In this document: positions 46,295-60,313 of the stretch, one piece after another | How positions within the stretch are numbered: the first letter of the stretch is position 1 | Layout: each line of letters opens with the position of its first letter | DNA from: Acanthochromis polyacanthus | Taxonomy: Eukaryota; Chordata; Actinopteri; Pomacentridae | DNA: 64,000 nt | NCBI RefSeq assembly: GCF_021347895.1 | Contig: NC_067118.1 | Coordinates: 13,519,015 to 13,583,014 of the forward strand | Direction: 5' to 3' | Translations under genes and position numbers: made by a program | Notes under the pieces: model-generated | Told to the model about the DNA's origin: nothing | Seen by the model: the letters and a program-made list of their open reading frames with translations, nothing else | Databases searched by the model: none

Positions 46295-48604
46295 TCTCTC
46301 AGAACAATTGCATTTTTGAGGGCCTAAACATGCTCAAAAACTCATGAAAATTTGTACACACATCAGGACTGGTGAAAAATTTCATATTTTAAAGGAATTG
46401 TAGAGGTGTGTGGCAAAATGGCTCCATAGCGCCCCCTACACTTTCCCACGGCCATCATGTTTCACCTACAGCTACCAAATTTGGTACACATATGCAGCAC
46501 ATCAGACTGAACAAAAAAGTCAGTGACAGCCATATTCCAAACCCAACAGGAAGTGAGCTATTTTAAGTTGAATGTCAGATTTTGCCCATTTTTCATTTTT
46601 TTCCAGAGCGAACTCCTCCCAGGGGGAAACTCCAATTCGCCTCAAATTCAACCAGTACATACAGGAGGCCTTAATGAGCAAAAGTTATTAAAATCTTTTT
46701 CAAAAGTCAAAGGGCGTGTCCGTGGCGGTCTGTGGAATTTTGATCCTTTGCCATGAAATTTCAAGTTGTGTGTAAATGCCCTGAACATGCTCCAATCTGC
46801 CTGAAACTTTATATGTATGATCAGATTCCTGCCCTGATCACATCCATATGATGAAATCCATTCACAGTCAGAGCGCCACCTGCTGGCAACAGAAAATGTC
46901 ATTTTTTACACTTTGATGTATTATTCTTTGTCTCTTGCTCAGATTCACCTCAAATGTGGTGAAATAAACCTTAACATGTTGATGATTATTCACAGTGAAA
47001 ATGGTGACGTGTCATAAAAAGGTGTGTCTGTGGCGGCGCGGCGAATTTCGATGTCTCGCCATGACGACTAAAATGTTTATATCTCAGCAAATCCTAATCG
47101 TATCTGCCCCAAACTTCATGTGCTGGACACCATTCCCAGTGTGAGGTCATCCACGGTGAAAATTTTGGAAAAAGTCATAGCGCCACCTATTGGTAACAAG
47201 AAGTTTAGAAATTACATTTGCACACACCATTGCTCCAAACTTTTTCATATCATTCTGAAAATTGGTCAGCTGATTCTTCCCCCCCAGACAATACCACAGT
47301 GTGAAGATTTTGATATTTGATGAAATGCTGTTGCCGTGCCAACGCATTGTTTTTGTGACAAACAAAGTACTTTTTGACAGGCTTAGAATGCTCAACAGCT
47401 CACTAAAATTTACACACACATCACTGTCCCCTCAAGGAATAACACTGTATGCATCTCTGCAGGGCATGTGCTATAGCGCCCCCTACAGTATGTTTAATAA
47501 ACAGCCCCGGTAGCATGTTTCACCTACATCCACAAAATTTGGGAGGCCGATAGAGCACATCACGATGCACAAAAAAGCCTCTTGGAGCCATCCCCTAAAC
47601 TCAACAGGAAGTCCGCCATTTTGAATTATGTGGATAAATTTTCTCTATTTTTTTAATTTTTGAGAGCGAACTCCTCCTCGGGGTTAACTCCCAGAGACCT
47701 CATATTTTACCAGGGTATACAACACGATGTTATGATCAAAAGTTATTAAAAGATTCTTCCAGAGTCAAAGGGTGTGGACATGGCGACCTCCAGAATTTTG
47801 ATGGTTCGCCATGAAACATCAAGTGGTATCTTACTATCCTCTGCATGCTCCAATCTACCTCAGACCTCACATGATTAAACACAGTCCTGTCCTGATCACA
47901 TTTATAGACTAAAATACATTCACAGCATGTACCATCGCGCCCCCTACAGCATTTAAAAAATAGCCTCCACAGAGACTTTCAGCTAGGACTATGAAATTTG
48001 GCATGCAAATGTAGCATGTCAGTGCAAACAAAAAAGTCTCTTGGAGTCATTCTCTAAACCCAACAGAAAGTCGGCCATTTTTAATTAAATGTCAGATTTT
48101 TGGTGTTTTTGGTCATTTTCAAAAATTCATTTCTCACAGGCAATAACTCCAAAAACATCTGAATTTGGGAAAATATATAAGACACGTCTTCAGGTTGCAT
48201 ATTTGCGAAAATTGTTCATAAAACTCAAAGGGCGTGGCCATGGCGGGCAGCTGAAGTTTAATGTTACGCCATGAAGCAGGACGTCTTGTGTAAATCCCCT
48301 GTACACGCTGCAATCCGCCTCAAACTTGACATGTTTGATCAGAGTCCAGTCCTGATGAGTTTCATAGACCAACATACAGTCAAAGAGATAGCGCCACCTG
48401 GTGGATGGACACAAAGTGCTGCATAAATAGCCTGTACATGCTCAAATCTGCCTGAAATTTGACCTGTGTGCTCAGAATCCAGCCTTTGTGACATTCATGG
48501 GCCTAAATACACTCTCAGTCGTAGCTTTGCCTGGTGAAGATGCTTGGGGTCGCCGACCAGCAAGTATGCGAGGACCCGTTCAACGCTGCTCGCAGCTTTA
48601 ATTA
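46295..48604 (+). repeat. R1 unit U2 (B subtype)
   Basis: Same head and tail, but after the first GCGCCCCCTAC the text is ACTTTCCCACGGCCATCATG (B subtype). CTCF cores (minus): CCAGCAGGTGGC at 46875-46886 and CCACCAGGTGGC at 48393-48404. Confidence 0.85.
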
Positions 48605-48621
48605 ATTATTATTATTATTAT

Positions 48622-50927
48622 TCTGCCAAAACAACTGCATTTTTCAGGGCCTGAACATGCTCGAAAAGTCATGAAAATTTGCACACACATCAGAACTGGC
48701 GAAAAATTTCATATTTTTTAGGGCATGTGGAGGTGTGTGGCAAAATGGCTCCATAGCGCCCCCTACAAAATTTTAAAAAGTGGTATTAGGCCAACTCGGA
48801 GGGAATTTGGCCGAGAGCTAAAAAATTTGGGAGGCATATGCAGCACATCAGGAAACACAAAAAAGTCAATCACAGCCATGCTCTACACCCAACAGGAAGT
48901 GCGCCATCATGCGTTAACTGTACAAAATCTATGATGAACTCCTCCGAGGGGAGAAGTCTGAGCGATCTGAAATTTTGCCAGTACATACAGCCGACCTTCC
49001 TGAGAAAAAGTTATCAAAATCTTCCTCCATAGTTAAAGGGTGTGGTCGTGGCGGCCTGTCGAAATTTGATCCTTCGCCATGAAACAGGAAATGCTGTCTA
49101 ACTCTCCTGAACATGCTCCGATCTGAATGAAACTTTACATGTATGATCACAGACCTGCCTCGATGACATCCATACAGCAAGATTCATTCACAGTCACAGC
49201 GCCACCTTGTGGTATCAAGAATTTGACATTTTTTAGACTTTCATGTACTATTCTTAGCCTGTTGCTCAGATTCACCTCAGATGTTGTGACATAAGCCTGA
49301 ACACATTGATGATGAAGCACAGAAAAAATGGTGACGTGTGATGAAAAGGCGTGTCTGTGGCGGGACGGCAAAGTTTGATGTTTCGCCATGAAAATTGAAG
49401 TGTTCATATCTCAGCTGCAAAGGATCCTATCTGCCCCAAACTTCATGTGCTGGACACCAGAACCAGTTTGAGGACATCCACACTGAAAAATTTAGAAAAA
49501 GTCATAGCGCCACCTCATGGTAACAAGCAGTTTAGAAATTACATTTGCACACATCATTGCTCCAAACTTTGTCATATCATTCTGAAAATTGGTCAGCTAA
49601 TTCTTCACCCCCAGACAATACCACAGTGTGAAGATTTTGATATTTGATGAAATGCTGTTGCCGTGCCAACGCGTTGTTTTTGTGACAAACAAAGTACTTT
49701 TTGACAGGCTTAGAATGTTCAACAGCTCACCAAAATTTACACACACATCACAGTCGTCTCAAGGAATAACACTGTATGCATCTCTGCAGGGCATGTGCTA
49801 TAGCGCCCCCTGCAGTATGTTTAATAAACAGCCCCCGCAGCATGTTTCACCTCCATCCACAAAATTTGGGAGGCCTATAGAGCACACCAGGACACACAAA
49901 AAAGCCTCTTGGAGCCATCCCCTAAACTCAACAGGAAGTCCGTCATTTTGAATTAAGTGGATAAAATTTCTGTATTTTTTTCATTTTTGAGAGCGAACTC
50001 CTCCTAGGGGTTAAGGTCTCGAGAGCTGAAATTTTGCCAGGATATACAACACGATGTTATGATCAAAAGTTATTAAAAGATTCTTCCAGAGTCAAAGGGT
50101 GTGGACATGGCGACCTCCAGAATTTTGATGGTTCGCCATGAAACATCAAGTGCTACCTAACTATCCTCTGCATGCTCCAATCTACCTCAGACCTCACATG
50201 ATTAAACACAGTCCTGTCCTGATCACATTTATTGGCCAAAATACATTCACAGCATCTACCATAGCGCCCCCTAAAAGAATTTAAAAATAGCCTCCACACA
50301 GACTTTCACCTATGACTATGAAATTTGGCATGCATATGTAGCACATCAGTGCAAGCAAAAAAGTCTCTTGGAGTCATTCTCTAAACACAACAGAAAGTCA
50401 GCCATTTTGAATTAAATGTCAGATATTTGGTGTTTTTGGTCATTTTCAACAATTCATTTGTCACTGGCAATAACTCCAAAACACCTGAATTTGGGAAAAT
50501 ATATAAGAAACGCCTTCAGGTTGCATATTTGCGAAAATTGTTCACAAAACTCAAAGGGCATGGCCATGGCGGCCAACTGAACTTTAATGTTACGCCATGA
50601 AGCAGGACGTCTTGTGTAAATCCCCTGTACATGCTGTAATCTACCTCAAATTTTACATGTTTGATCAGAGTCCAGTCCTGATGAGTTTCATAGACCACTA
50701 TACAGTCACAGACATAGTGCCACCTGGTGGATGGACACAAAGTGCTGCAAAAATAGTCTGTACATGCTCCAATCTGTCTGAAATTTGACCTGAGTGCTCA
50801 GAATCCAGTCGTCGTTACATCCATGAGCCTAAATACACTTTGTCGCAGCATTGCCTGGTGGACATGCTTGGGGTCGCCGACCAGCAAGGATGCGAGGACC
50901 CGTCCAACGCTGCTCGCAGCTTTAATT
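48622..50927 (+). repeat. R1 unit U3 (A subtype, alternative head)
   Basis: Head TCTGCCAAAACAACTGCATT instead of TCTCTCAG, shared with U8 and the left-arm unit 3692-6000. Body A subtype. CTCF core (minus) at 50719-50730. Confidence 0.85.
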
Positions 50928-50941
50928 ATTATTATTATTTG

Positions 50942-53246
50942 TCTCTCAGAACAACTGCATTTTTGAGGGCCTAAACATGCTCAAAAACTCATGAGAATTT
51001 GAACACACACCAGAACTGGTGAAAAATTTTATATTCTAAAGGAATTGTGGTAGTGTATGACAAAATGGCTCCATAGCGCCCCCTACAAAATTTTAAAAAG
51101 TGGTATTAGGTCAACTCGGAGGGAATTTGGCCGAGACCTAAAAAATTTGGGAGGCATATGCAGCACATCAGGAAACACAAAAAAGTCAATCACAGCCATG
51201 CTCTACACCCAACAGGAAGTGCGCCATCATGCGTTAACTGTACAAAATCTATGATGAACTCCTCCTAGGGGGAAAGTCTGAGCGATCTGAAATTTTGCCA
51301 GTACATACAGCAGACCTTCCTGAGAAAAAGTTATCAAAATCTTCCTCCATAGTTAAAGGGTGTGGTCGTGGCGGCCTGTCGAAATTTGATCCTTCGCCAT
51401 GAAACAGGAAATGCTGTCTAACTCTCCTGAACATGCTCCGATCTGAATGAAACTTTACATGTATGATCACAGACCTGCCTCGATGACATCCATACAGCAA
51501 GATTCATTCACAGTCACAGCGCCACCTTGTGGTATCAAGAATTTGACATTTTTTAGACTTTCATGTACTATTCTTAGCCTGTTGCTCAGATTCACCTCAG
51601 ATGTTGTGACATAAGCCTGAACACATTGATGATGAAGCACAGAAAAAATGGTGACGTGTGATGAAAAGGCGTGTCTGTGGCGGGACGGCAAAGTTTGATG
51701 TTTCGCCATGAAAATTGAAGTGTTCATATCTCAGCTGCAAAGGATCCTATCTGCCCCAAACTTCATGTGCTGGACACCAGAACCAGTTTGAGGACATCCA
51801 CACTGAAAAATTTAGAAAAAGTCATAGCGCCACCTCTTGGTAACAAGCAGTTTAGAAATTACATTTGCACACATCATTGCTCCAAACTTTGTCATATCAT
51901 TCTGAAAATTGGTCAGCTAATTCTTCACCCCCAGACAATACCACAGTGTGAAGATTTTGATATTTGATGAAATGCTGTTGCCGTGGCAACGCGTTGTTTT
52001 TGTGACAAACAAAGTACTTTTTGACAGGCTTAGAATGTTCAACAGCTCACCAAAATTTACACACACATCACAGTCGTCTCAAGGAATAACACTGTATGCA
52101 TCTCTGCAGGGCATGTGCTATAGCGCCCCCTGCAGTATGTTTAATAAACAGCCCCGGCAGCATGTTTCACCTACATCCACAATATTTGGGAGGCCTATCG
52201 AGCACACCAGGACACACAAAAAAGCCTCTTGGAGCCATCCCCGAAACTCAACAGGAAGTCCGCCATTTTGAATTAAGTGGATAAAATTTCTGTATTTTTT
52301 TCATTTTTGAGAGCGAACTCCTCCTCGGGGTTAAGGTCTAGAGAGCTGAAATTTTGCCAGGATATACAACACGATGTTATGATCAAAAGTTATCAAAGGA
52401 TTCTTGCAGAGTCAAAGGGTGTGGACATGGCGACCTCCAGAATTTTGATGGTTCGCCATGAAACATCAAGTGCTACCTAACTATCCTCTGCATGCTCCAA
52501 TCTACCTCAGACCTCACATGATTAAACACAGTCCTGTCCTGATCACATTTATAGGCCAAAATATATCCACAGCATGTACCATAGCGCCCCCTACAGCATT
52601 TAAAAAATGGCCTCCACACAGACTTTCACCTATGACTATGAAATTTGACATGCATATGTAGCACGTCAGTGCAAACAAAAAAGTCTCTTGGAGTCATTCT
52701 CTAAACCCAACAGGAAGTCTGCTATTTTGAATTAAATGTCAGATTTTTGGTGTTTTTGATCATTTTCAACACTTGATTTCTCACAGGCAATAGCTCCAAA
52801 ACACCTGAAATTGGGACAATATATAAAACACGCCTTCAGGTTGACTATTTGTGAAAATTGTTCACAAAACTCAAAGGGCGTGGCCATGGCGGCCAACTGA
52901 ACTTTAATGTTACACCATGAAGCACGGCGTCTTGAGGAAATGCCCTGTACATGCTGCAATCTACCTCAAACTTTACATGTTTGATCACAGTCCAGGCCTG
53001 ATGAGTTTCATAGAACACAATACAGTCACAGAGATAGTGCCACCTGGTGGATGGACACAAAGTGCTGCAAAAATAGCCTGTACATGCTCCAATCTGCTTG
53101 AAATTTGACCTGTGTGCTCAGACTCCATCCCTCGACACATCCATGGGCCTCAATATACTGTCGCAGCATTGCCTGGTGGAAATGCTTTGGGTCGCCGACC
53201 AGCAAGGATGCGAGGACCCGTTCAACGCTGCTCGCAGCTTTAATTA
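50942..53246 (+). repeat. R1 unit U4 (A subtype)
   Basis: Very close to U1, at an offset of about 6.97 kb. CTCF core (minus) at 53039-53050. Confidence 0.85.
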
Positions 53247-53262
53247 TTATTATTATTATTTG

Positions 53263-55566
53263 TCTTTCAGAACAATTGCATTTTTGAGGGCCTAAACATG
53301 CTCAAAAACTCATGAAAATTTGTACACACATCAGGACTGGTGAAAAATTTCATATTTTAAAGGAATTGTAGAGGTGTGTGGCAAAATGGCTCCATAGCGC
53401 CCCCTACACTTTCCCACGGCCATCATGTTTCACCTACAGCTACCAAATTTGGTACACATATGCAGCACATCAGACTGAACAAAAAGTCAGTGACAGCCAT
53501 ATTCCAAACCCAACAGGAAGTGAGCTATTTTAAGTTGAATGTGAGATTTTGCCCATTTTTCATTTTTTTCCAGAGCGAACTCCTCCCAGGGGGAAACTCC
53601 AATTCGCCTCAAATTCAACCAGTACATACAGGAGGCCTTAATGAGCAAAATTTATTAAAATCTTTTTCCAAAGTCAAAGGGCGTGTCCGTGGCGGTCTGT
53701 GGAATTTTGATCTTTCGCCATGAAATTTCAAGTTGTGTGTAAATGCCCTGAACATGCTCCAATCTGCCTGAAACTTTATATGTATGATCAGATTCCTGCC
53801 CTGATCACATCCATATGATGAAATCCATTCACAGTCAGAGCGCCACCTGCTGGCAACAGAAAATGTCATTTTTTACACTTTGATGTATTATTCTTTGTCT
53901 CTTGCTCAGATTCACCTCAAATGTGGTGAAATAAACCTTAACATGTTGATGATTATTCACAGTGAAAATGGTGACGTGTCATAAAAAGGTGTGTCTGTGG
54001 CGGCGCGGCGAATTTAGATGTCTCGCCATGACGACTAAAATGTTTATATCTCAGCAAATCCTAATCGTATCTGCCCCAAACTTCATGTGCTGGACACCAT
54101 TCCCAGTGTGAGGTCATCCACGGTGAAAATTTTGGAAAAAGTCATAGCGCCACCTATTGGTAACAAGAAGTTTAGAAATTACATTTGCACACACCATTGC
54201 TCCAAACTTTTTCATATCATTCTGAAAATTGGTCAGCTGATTCTTCACCCCCAGACAATACCACAGTGTGAAGATTTTGATATTTGATGAAATGCTGTTG
54301 CCGTGCCAACGCGTTGTTTTTGTAACAAAAAAGTAGTTTTTGACAGGCTTAGAATGCTCAACAGCTCACCAAAATTTACACACACATCACTGTTGTCTCA
54401 AGGAATAAGAATGTATGCATCTCTGCAGGGCATGTGCTATAGCGCCCCCTACAGTATGTTTAATAAACAGCCCCGGCAGCACGATTCACCGACATCCACA
54501 AAATTTGGGAGACATATAGAGCACACCACGATGCACAAAAAGCCTCTTGGAGCCATCCCCTAAACTCAACAGGAAGTCCGCCATTTTGAATTATGTGGAT
54601 AAATTTTCTCTATTTTTTTAATTTTTGAGAGCGAACTCCTCCAAGGGGTTAACTCCCAGAGACCTCAAATTTTACCAGGGTATACAACACGATGTTATGA
54701 TCAAAAGTTATTAAAAGATTCTTCCAGAGTCAAAGGGTGTGGACATGGCGACCTCCAGAATTTTGATGGTTCGCCATGAAACATCAAGTGGTATCTTACT
54801 ATCCTCTGCATGCTCCAATCTACCTCAGACCTCACATGATTAAACACAGTCCTGTCCTGATCACATTTATAGACTAAAATACATTCACAGCATGTACTAT
54901 CGTGCCCCCTACAGCATTTAAAAAATAGCCTCCACAGAGACTTTCAGCTCGGACTATGAAATTTGGCATGCAAATGGAGCATGTCAGTGCAAACAAAAAA
55001 GTCTCTTGGAGTCATTCTCTAAACCCAACAGAAAGTCGGCCATTTCTAATTAAATGTCAGATTTTTGGTGTTTTTGGTCATTTTCAAAAATTCATTTCTC
55101 ACAGGCAATAACTCCAAACACCTGAATTTGGGAAAATATATAAGACACGTCTTCAGGTTGCATATTTGCGAAAATTGTTCATAAAACTCAAAGGGCGTGG
55201 CCATGGCGGGCAGCTGAAGTTTAATGTTACGCCATGAAGCAGGACGTCTTGTATAAATTCCCTGTACACGCTGCAATCCGCCTCAAACTTTACATGTTTG
55301 ATCAGAGTCCAGTCCTGATGAGTTTCATAGACCAACATACAGTCACAGAGATAGCGCCACCTGGTGGATGGACACAAAGTGCTGCATAAATAGCCTGTAC
55401 ATGCTCCAATCTGCCTGAAATTTGACCTGTGTGCTCAGAATCCAGTCTTTGTGACATTCATGGGCCTAAATACACTCTCAGTCGTAGCTTTGCCTGGTGG
55501 AGATGCTTGGGGTCGCCGACCAGGAAGTATGCGAGGACCCGTTCAACGCTGCTCGCAGCTTTAATT
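53263..55566 (+). repeat. R1 unit U5 (B subtype)
   Basis: Very close to U2, again at an offset of about 6.97 kb. CTCF cores (minus) at 53842-53853 and 55356-55367. Its tail passes directly into an E module. Confidence 0.85.
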
Positions 55567-55662
55567 AGGGTCCGAGCACCGAGGTGCCGAGGACAGGCGG
55601 TGCAAGGGCACCGGCTGTCCAAGGCACCAACGGTGCCGTAGGACCCTATTGGAACCCTACGG

Positions 55663-55705
<43 letters not shown>

Positions 55706-55714
55706 TATTATTTG
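55567..55714 (+). repeat. E hairpin module and ATT run
   Basis: One E module (loop AAC, CCTACGG), then a long ATT microsatellite broken once (TATATTATTA). Confidence 0.8.
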
Positions 55715-57987
55715 TCTCTCAGAACAACTGCATTTTTGAGGGCCTAAACATGCTCAAAAAGTCATGAAAATTTGCACACACATCAGAACTGGCGAAAAAT
55801 TTCATATTTTGTAGGGCATGTGGAGGTGTGTGCAAAAATGGCTCCATAGCGCCCCTACAAAATTTTAAAAAGTGGTATTAGGCCAACTCAGAGGGAGTTT
55901 GGTCGAGAGCAACAAAATTTGGGAGGCATATGCAGCACATCAGGAAACACAAAAAAGTCAATCACAGCCATGCTCTACACCCAACAGGAAGTGCGCCATC
56001 ATGCGTTAACTGTACAAAATCTATGATGAACTCCTCCTAGGGGAAAAGTCTGAGCGATCTGAAATTTTGCCAGTACATACAGCAGACCTTCCTGAGAAAA
56101 AGTTATCAAAATCTTCCTCCATAGTTAAAGGGTGTGGTCGTGGCGGCATGTCGAAATTTGATCCTTCGCCATGAAACAGGAAATGCTGTCTAACTCTCCT
56201 GAACATGCTCCGATCTGAATGAAACTTTACATGTATGATCACAGACCTGCCTCGATGACATCCATACAGCAAGATTCATTCACAGTCACAGCGCCACCTT
56301 GTGGTATCAAGAATTTGACATTTTTAGACTTTCATGTGCTATTCTTAGCCTGTTGCTCAGATTCACCTCAGATGTTGTGAAATAAGCCTGAACACATTGA
56401 TGATGAAGCACAGAAAAAATGGTGACGTGTGATGAAAAGGCGTGTCTGTGGCGGGACGGCAAAGTTTGATGTTTCGCCATGAAAATTGACGTGTTCATAT
56501 CTCAGCTGCAAAGGATCCTATCTGCCCCAAACTTCATGTGCTGGACACCAGAACCAGTTTGAGGACATCCACACTGAAAAATTTAGAAAAAGTCATAGCG
56601 CCACCTCTTGGGTAACAAGCAGTTTAGAAATTACATTGCACACACCATTGCTCCAAACTTTGTGATATCATTCTGAAAATTGGTCAGCTCAATCTTCACC
56701 CCTGACAATGCCTCAGTGTGAAGATTTTGATATTTGATAAATGCTGTTGCTGTGGCAACGCGTTGTTTTTGTGACAAACAAAGTTTTTTTGACAGGCTTA
56801 AATGCTCAACAGCTCACCAAAATTTACACACACATCACTGTCCTCAAGGAAGAACACGTATGCATCTCGCAGGTGTGCATGCGCCCCCTACAGTATGTTT
56901 AATAAACAGCCCCAGCATTTCACATACATCCACAAATTTGAGGCATATAGATCACACTAGGACACACAAAAAAGCCTCTTGGAGCCATCCCCTAAACCAA
57001 CAGGAAGTCCGCCATTTTGAATTAAGTGGAAAAATTTTCTCTATTTTTTTAATTTTTGAGAGCGAACTCCTCCTAGGGGTTAAGGCTCGAGAGAGCTGAA
57101 ATTTTGCCAGGATATACAACACGATGTTCTGATCAAAAGTTATTAAAAGATTCTGCAGAGTCAAAGTGTGTGGACATGGCGACCTCCAGAATTTTGATGG
57201 TTCGCCATGAAACATCAAGTGCTACCTAACTATCCTCTGCATGCTCCAATCTACCTCAGACCTCACATGATTAACACAGTCCTGTTCCTGATCACATTTA
57301 TAGGCCAAAATACATTCACAGCATGTACCATAGCGCCCCCTAAAGCATTTAAAAATAGCCTCCACACAGACTTTCACCTATGACTATGAAATTTGCATGC
57401 ATATGTAGCACGTCAGTGCAAACAAAAAGTCTCTTGGAGTCATTCTCTAAACCCACAGGAAGTCTGCCATTTTGAATTAAATGTCAGATTTTGGTGTTTT
57501 TGATCATTTTCAACAATTCATTTCTCACAGGCAATAGCTCCAAAACACCTGAATTGGACAAATATATAACACGCCTTCAGGTTGCATATTGTGAAAATTG
57601 TTCACAAAACTCAAAGGGCGTGGCCATGGCGGCCAACTGAACTTTATGTTACGCCATGAAGCAGGACGTCTTGTGTAAATCCCCTGTACACGCTGCAATC
57701 CGCCTCAAACTTTACATGTTTGATCAGAGTCCAGTCCTGATGAGTTTCATAGACCAACATACAGTCACAGAGATAGCGCCACCTGGTGGATGGCACAAAG
57801 TGCTGCATAAATAGCCTGTACATGCTCCAATCTGCCTGAAATTTGACCTGTGTGCTCAGAATCCAGCCTTTGTGACATTCGTGGGCCTAAATACACTCTC
57901 AGTCATAGCATTGCCTGGTGGACATGCTTGGGGTCGCCGACCAGCAAGGATGCGAGGACCCGTTCAACGCTGCTTGCAGCTTTAATT
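55715..57987 (+). repeat. R1 unit U6 (A subtype)
   Basis: A subtype variant with CCAACTCAGAGGGAGTTTGG, shared with U9. Many single-base losses compared with U1, U3 and U4 from about 56330 on. CTCF core (minus) at 57778-57789. Confidence 0.8.
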
Positions 57988-58001
57988 ATTATTATTATTT
58001 G

Positions 58002-60291
58002 TCTCTCAGAACAACTGCATTTTTGAGGGCCTAAACATGCTCAAAAACTCATGAAAATTTGTACACACACCAGAACTGGTGAAAAATTTTATATTCTAAG
58101 GAATTGTGGAAGTGTATGACAAAATGGCTCCATAGCGCCCCCTACACTTTCCTACGGGCAGCATGTTTCACCTACAGCTACCAAATTTGGTACACATATG
58201 CAGCACATCAGGGTGAACAAAAAAGTCAGTGGTGGCGATTTTCTAAACCCAACAGGAAGTGAGCTATTTTGCGTTGAATTCCAGATTTTGAACATTTTTT
58301 GTTTTTTCTAGAGCGAACTCCTCCCAGGGGGAAACTCCAATTCACTTCAAATTCGACCAGTACATACAGCAGGCCTTAATGAGCAAAAGTTATTAAAATC
58401 TTTTTCAAAAGTCAAAGGGCGTGTCCGTGGCGGCCTCTGGAATTTTGATCCTTCGCCATGAAATTTCAAATGCAGTGTAAATGCCCTGAACATATTTCAA
58501 TCTGCCTGAAACTTTATGTATCATCAGAGTCCTGCCCTGATCACATCCATATGATGAAATCCATTCACAGTCAGAGCGCCACCTGCTGTCAACAGGCTAT
58601 GTCATTTTTTACACTTTGATTTATTATTCTTTGTCTCTTGCTCAGATTCACCTCAAATGTGGTGAAATAAACCTTAACATGTTGATGATGATTCACAGTG
58701 AAAATGGTGACGTGTCATAAAAAGGTGTGTCTGTGGCGGCGCGGCGAATTTAGATGTCTCGCCATGACGACTAAAATGTTTATATCTCAGCAAATCCTAA
58801 TGTTCTGCCCCCAAACTTCATGTGCTGGACACCAGGCCAGTGTGAGGTCATCCACGGTGAAAATTTTGGAAAAAGTCATAGCGCCACCTATTTGGTTAAC
58901 AAGAAGTTTAGAAATTACATTTGCACACACCATTGCTTCCAAACTTTTTCATATCATTCTGAAAATTGGTCAGCTGATTCTTCACCCCAGACAATACCAC
59001 AGTGTGAAGATTTTGATATTTGATGAAATGCTGTTGCCGTGCAACGTGTTGTTTTGTGACAAACAAAGTACTTTTTGACAGGCTTAGAATGCTCAACAGC
59101 TCACCAAAATTTACACACACATCACTGTCGTCTCAAGGAATAACAATGTATGCATCTCTGCAGGGCATGTGCTATAGCGCCCCCTGCAGTATGTTTAATA
59201 AACAGCCCCGGCAGCATGTTTCACCGACATCACAAAATTTGGGAGATATAGAGCACATCAGAACGCACAAAAAAGCCTCTTGGAGCCATCCCAAACTCAA
59301 CAGGAAGTCCGCCATTTTGAATTAAGTGGATAAATTTTCTCTATTTTTTTAATTTTTGAGAGCGAACTCCTCCTAGGGGTTAACGCCTAGAGACCTCAAA
59401 TTTTACCAGGGTATACAACACGATGTTATGATCAAAAGTTATTAAAAGATTCTTCCAGAGTCAAAGGGTGTGGACATGGCGACCTCCAGAATTTTGATGG
59501 TTCGCCATGAAACATCAAGTGGTATCTTACTATCCTCTGCATGCTCCAATCTACCTCAGACCTCACATGATTAAACACAGTCCTGTCCTGATCACATTTA
59601 TAGACTAAAATACATTCACAGCATGTACCATAGCGCCCCCTACAGCATTTAAAAAATAGCCTCCACAGAGACTTTCACCTCGGACTATGAAATTTGGCAT
59701 GCAAATGTAGCATGTCAGTGCAAACAAAAAAGTCTCTTGGAGTCATTCTCTAAACCCAACAGAAAGTCGGCCATTTTTAATTAAATGTCAGATTTTTGGT
59801 GTTTTTGGTCATTTTCAACAATTCATTTTCACAGGCAATAACTCCAAAACATCTGAATTTGGGAAAATATATAAGACACGTCTTCAGGTTGCATATTTGC
59901 GAAAATTGTTCATAAAACTCAAAGGGCGTGGCCATGGCGGGCAGCTGAACTTTAATGTTACGCCATGAAGCAGGACGTCTTGTGTAAATCCCCTGTACAC
60001 GCTGCAATCCGCCTCAAACTTTACATGTTTGATCAGAGTCCAGTCCTGATGAGTTTCATAGACCAACATACAGTCACAGAGATAGCGCCACCTGGTGGAT
60101 GGAACAAAGTGCTGCATAAATAGCCTGTACATGCTCCAATCTGCCTGAAATTTGACCTGTGTGCTCAGAATCCAGCCTTTGTGACATTTGGGCCTAAATA
60201 CACTCTCAGTCGTAGCATTGCCTGGTGGACATGCTTGGGGTCGCCGACCAGCAAGGATGCGAGGACCCGTTCAACGCTGCTCGCAGCTTTA
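58002..60291 (+). repeat. R1 unit U7 (B subtype)
   Basis: B subtype (CTTTCCTACGGGCAGCATGT). CTCF core (minus) at 60087-60098. The CCAGCAGGTGGC seen in U2 and U5 is changed here (CACCTGCTGTCAAC). Scattered one-base indels are present. Confidence 0.8.
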
Positions 60292-60313
60292 TTATTATTA
60301 TTATTATTATTAT

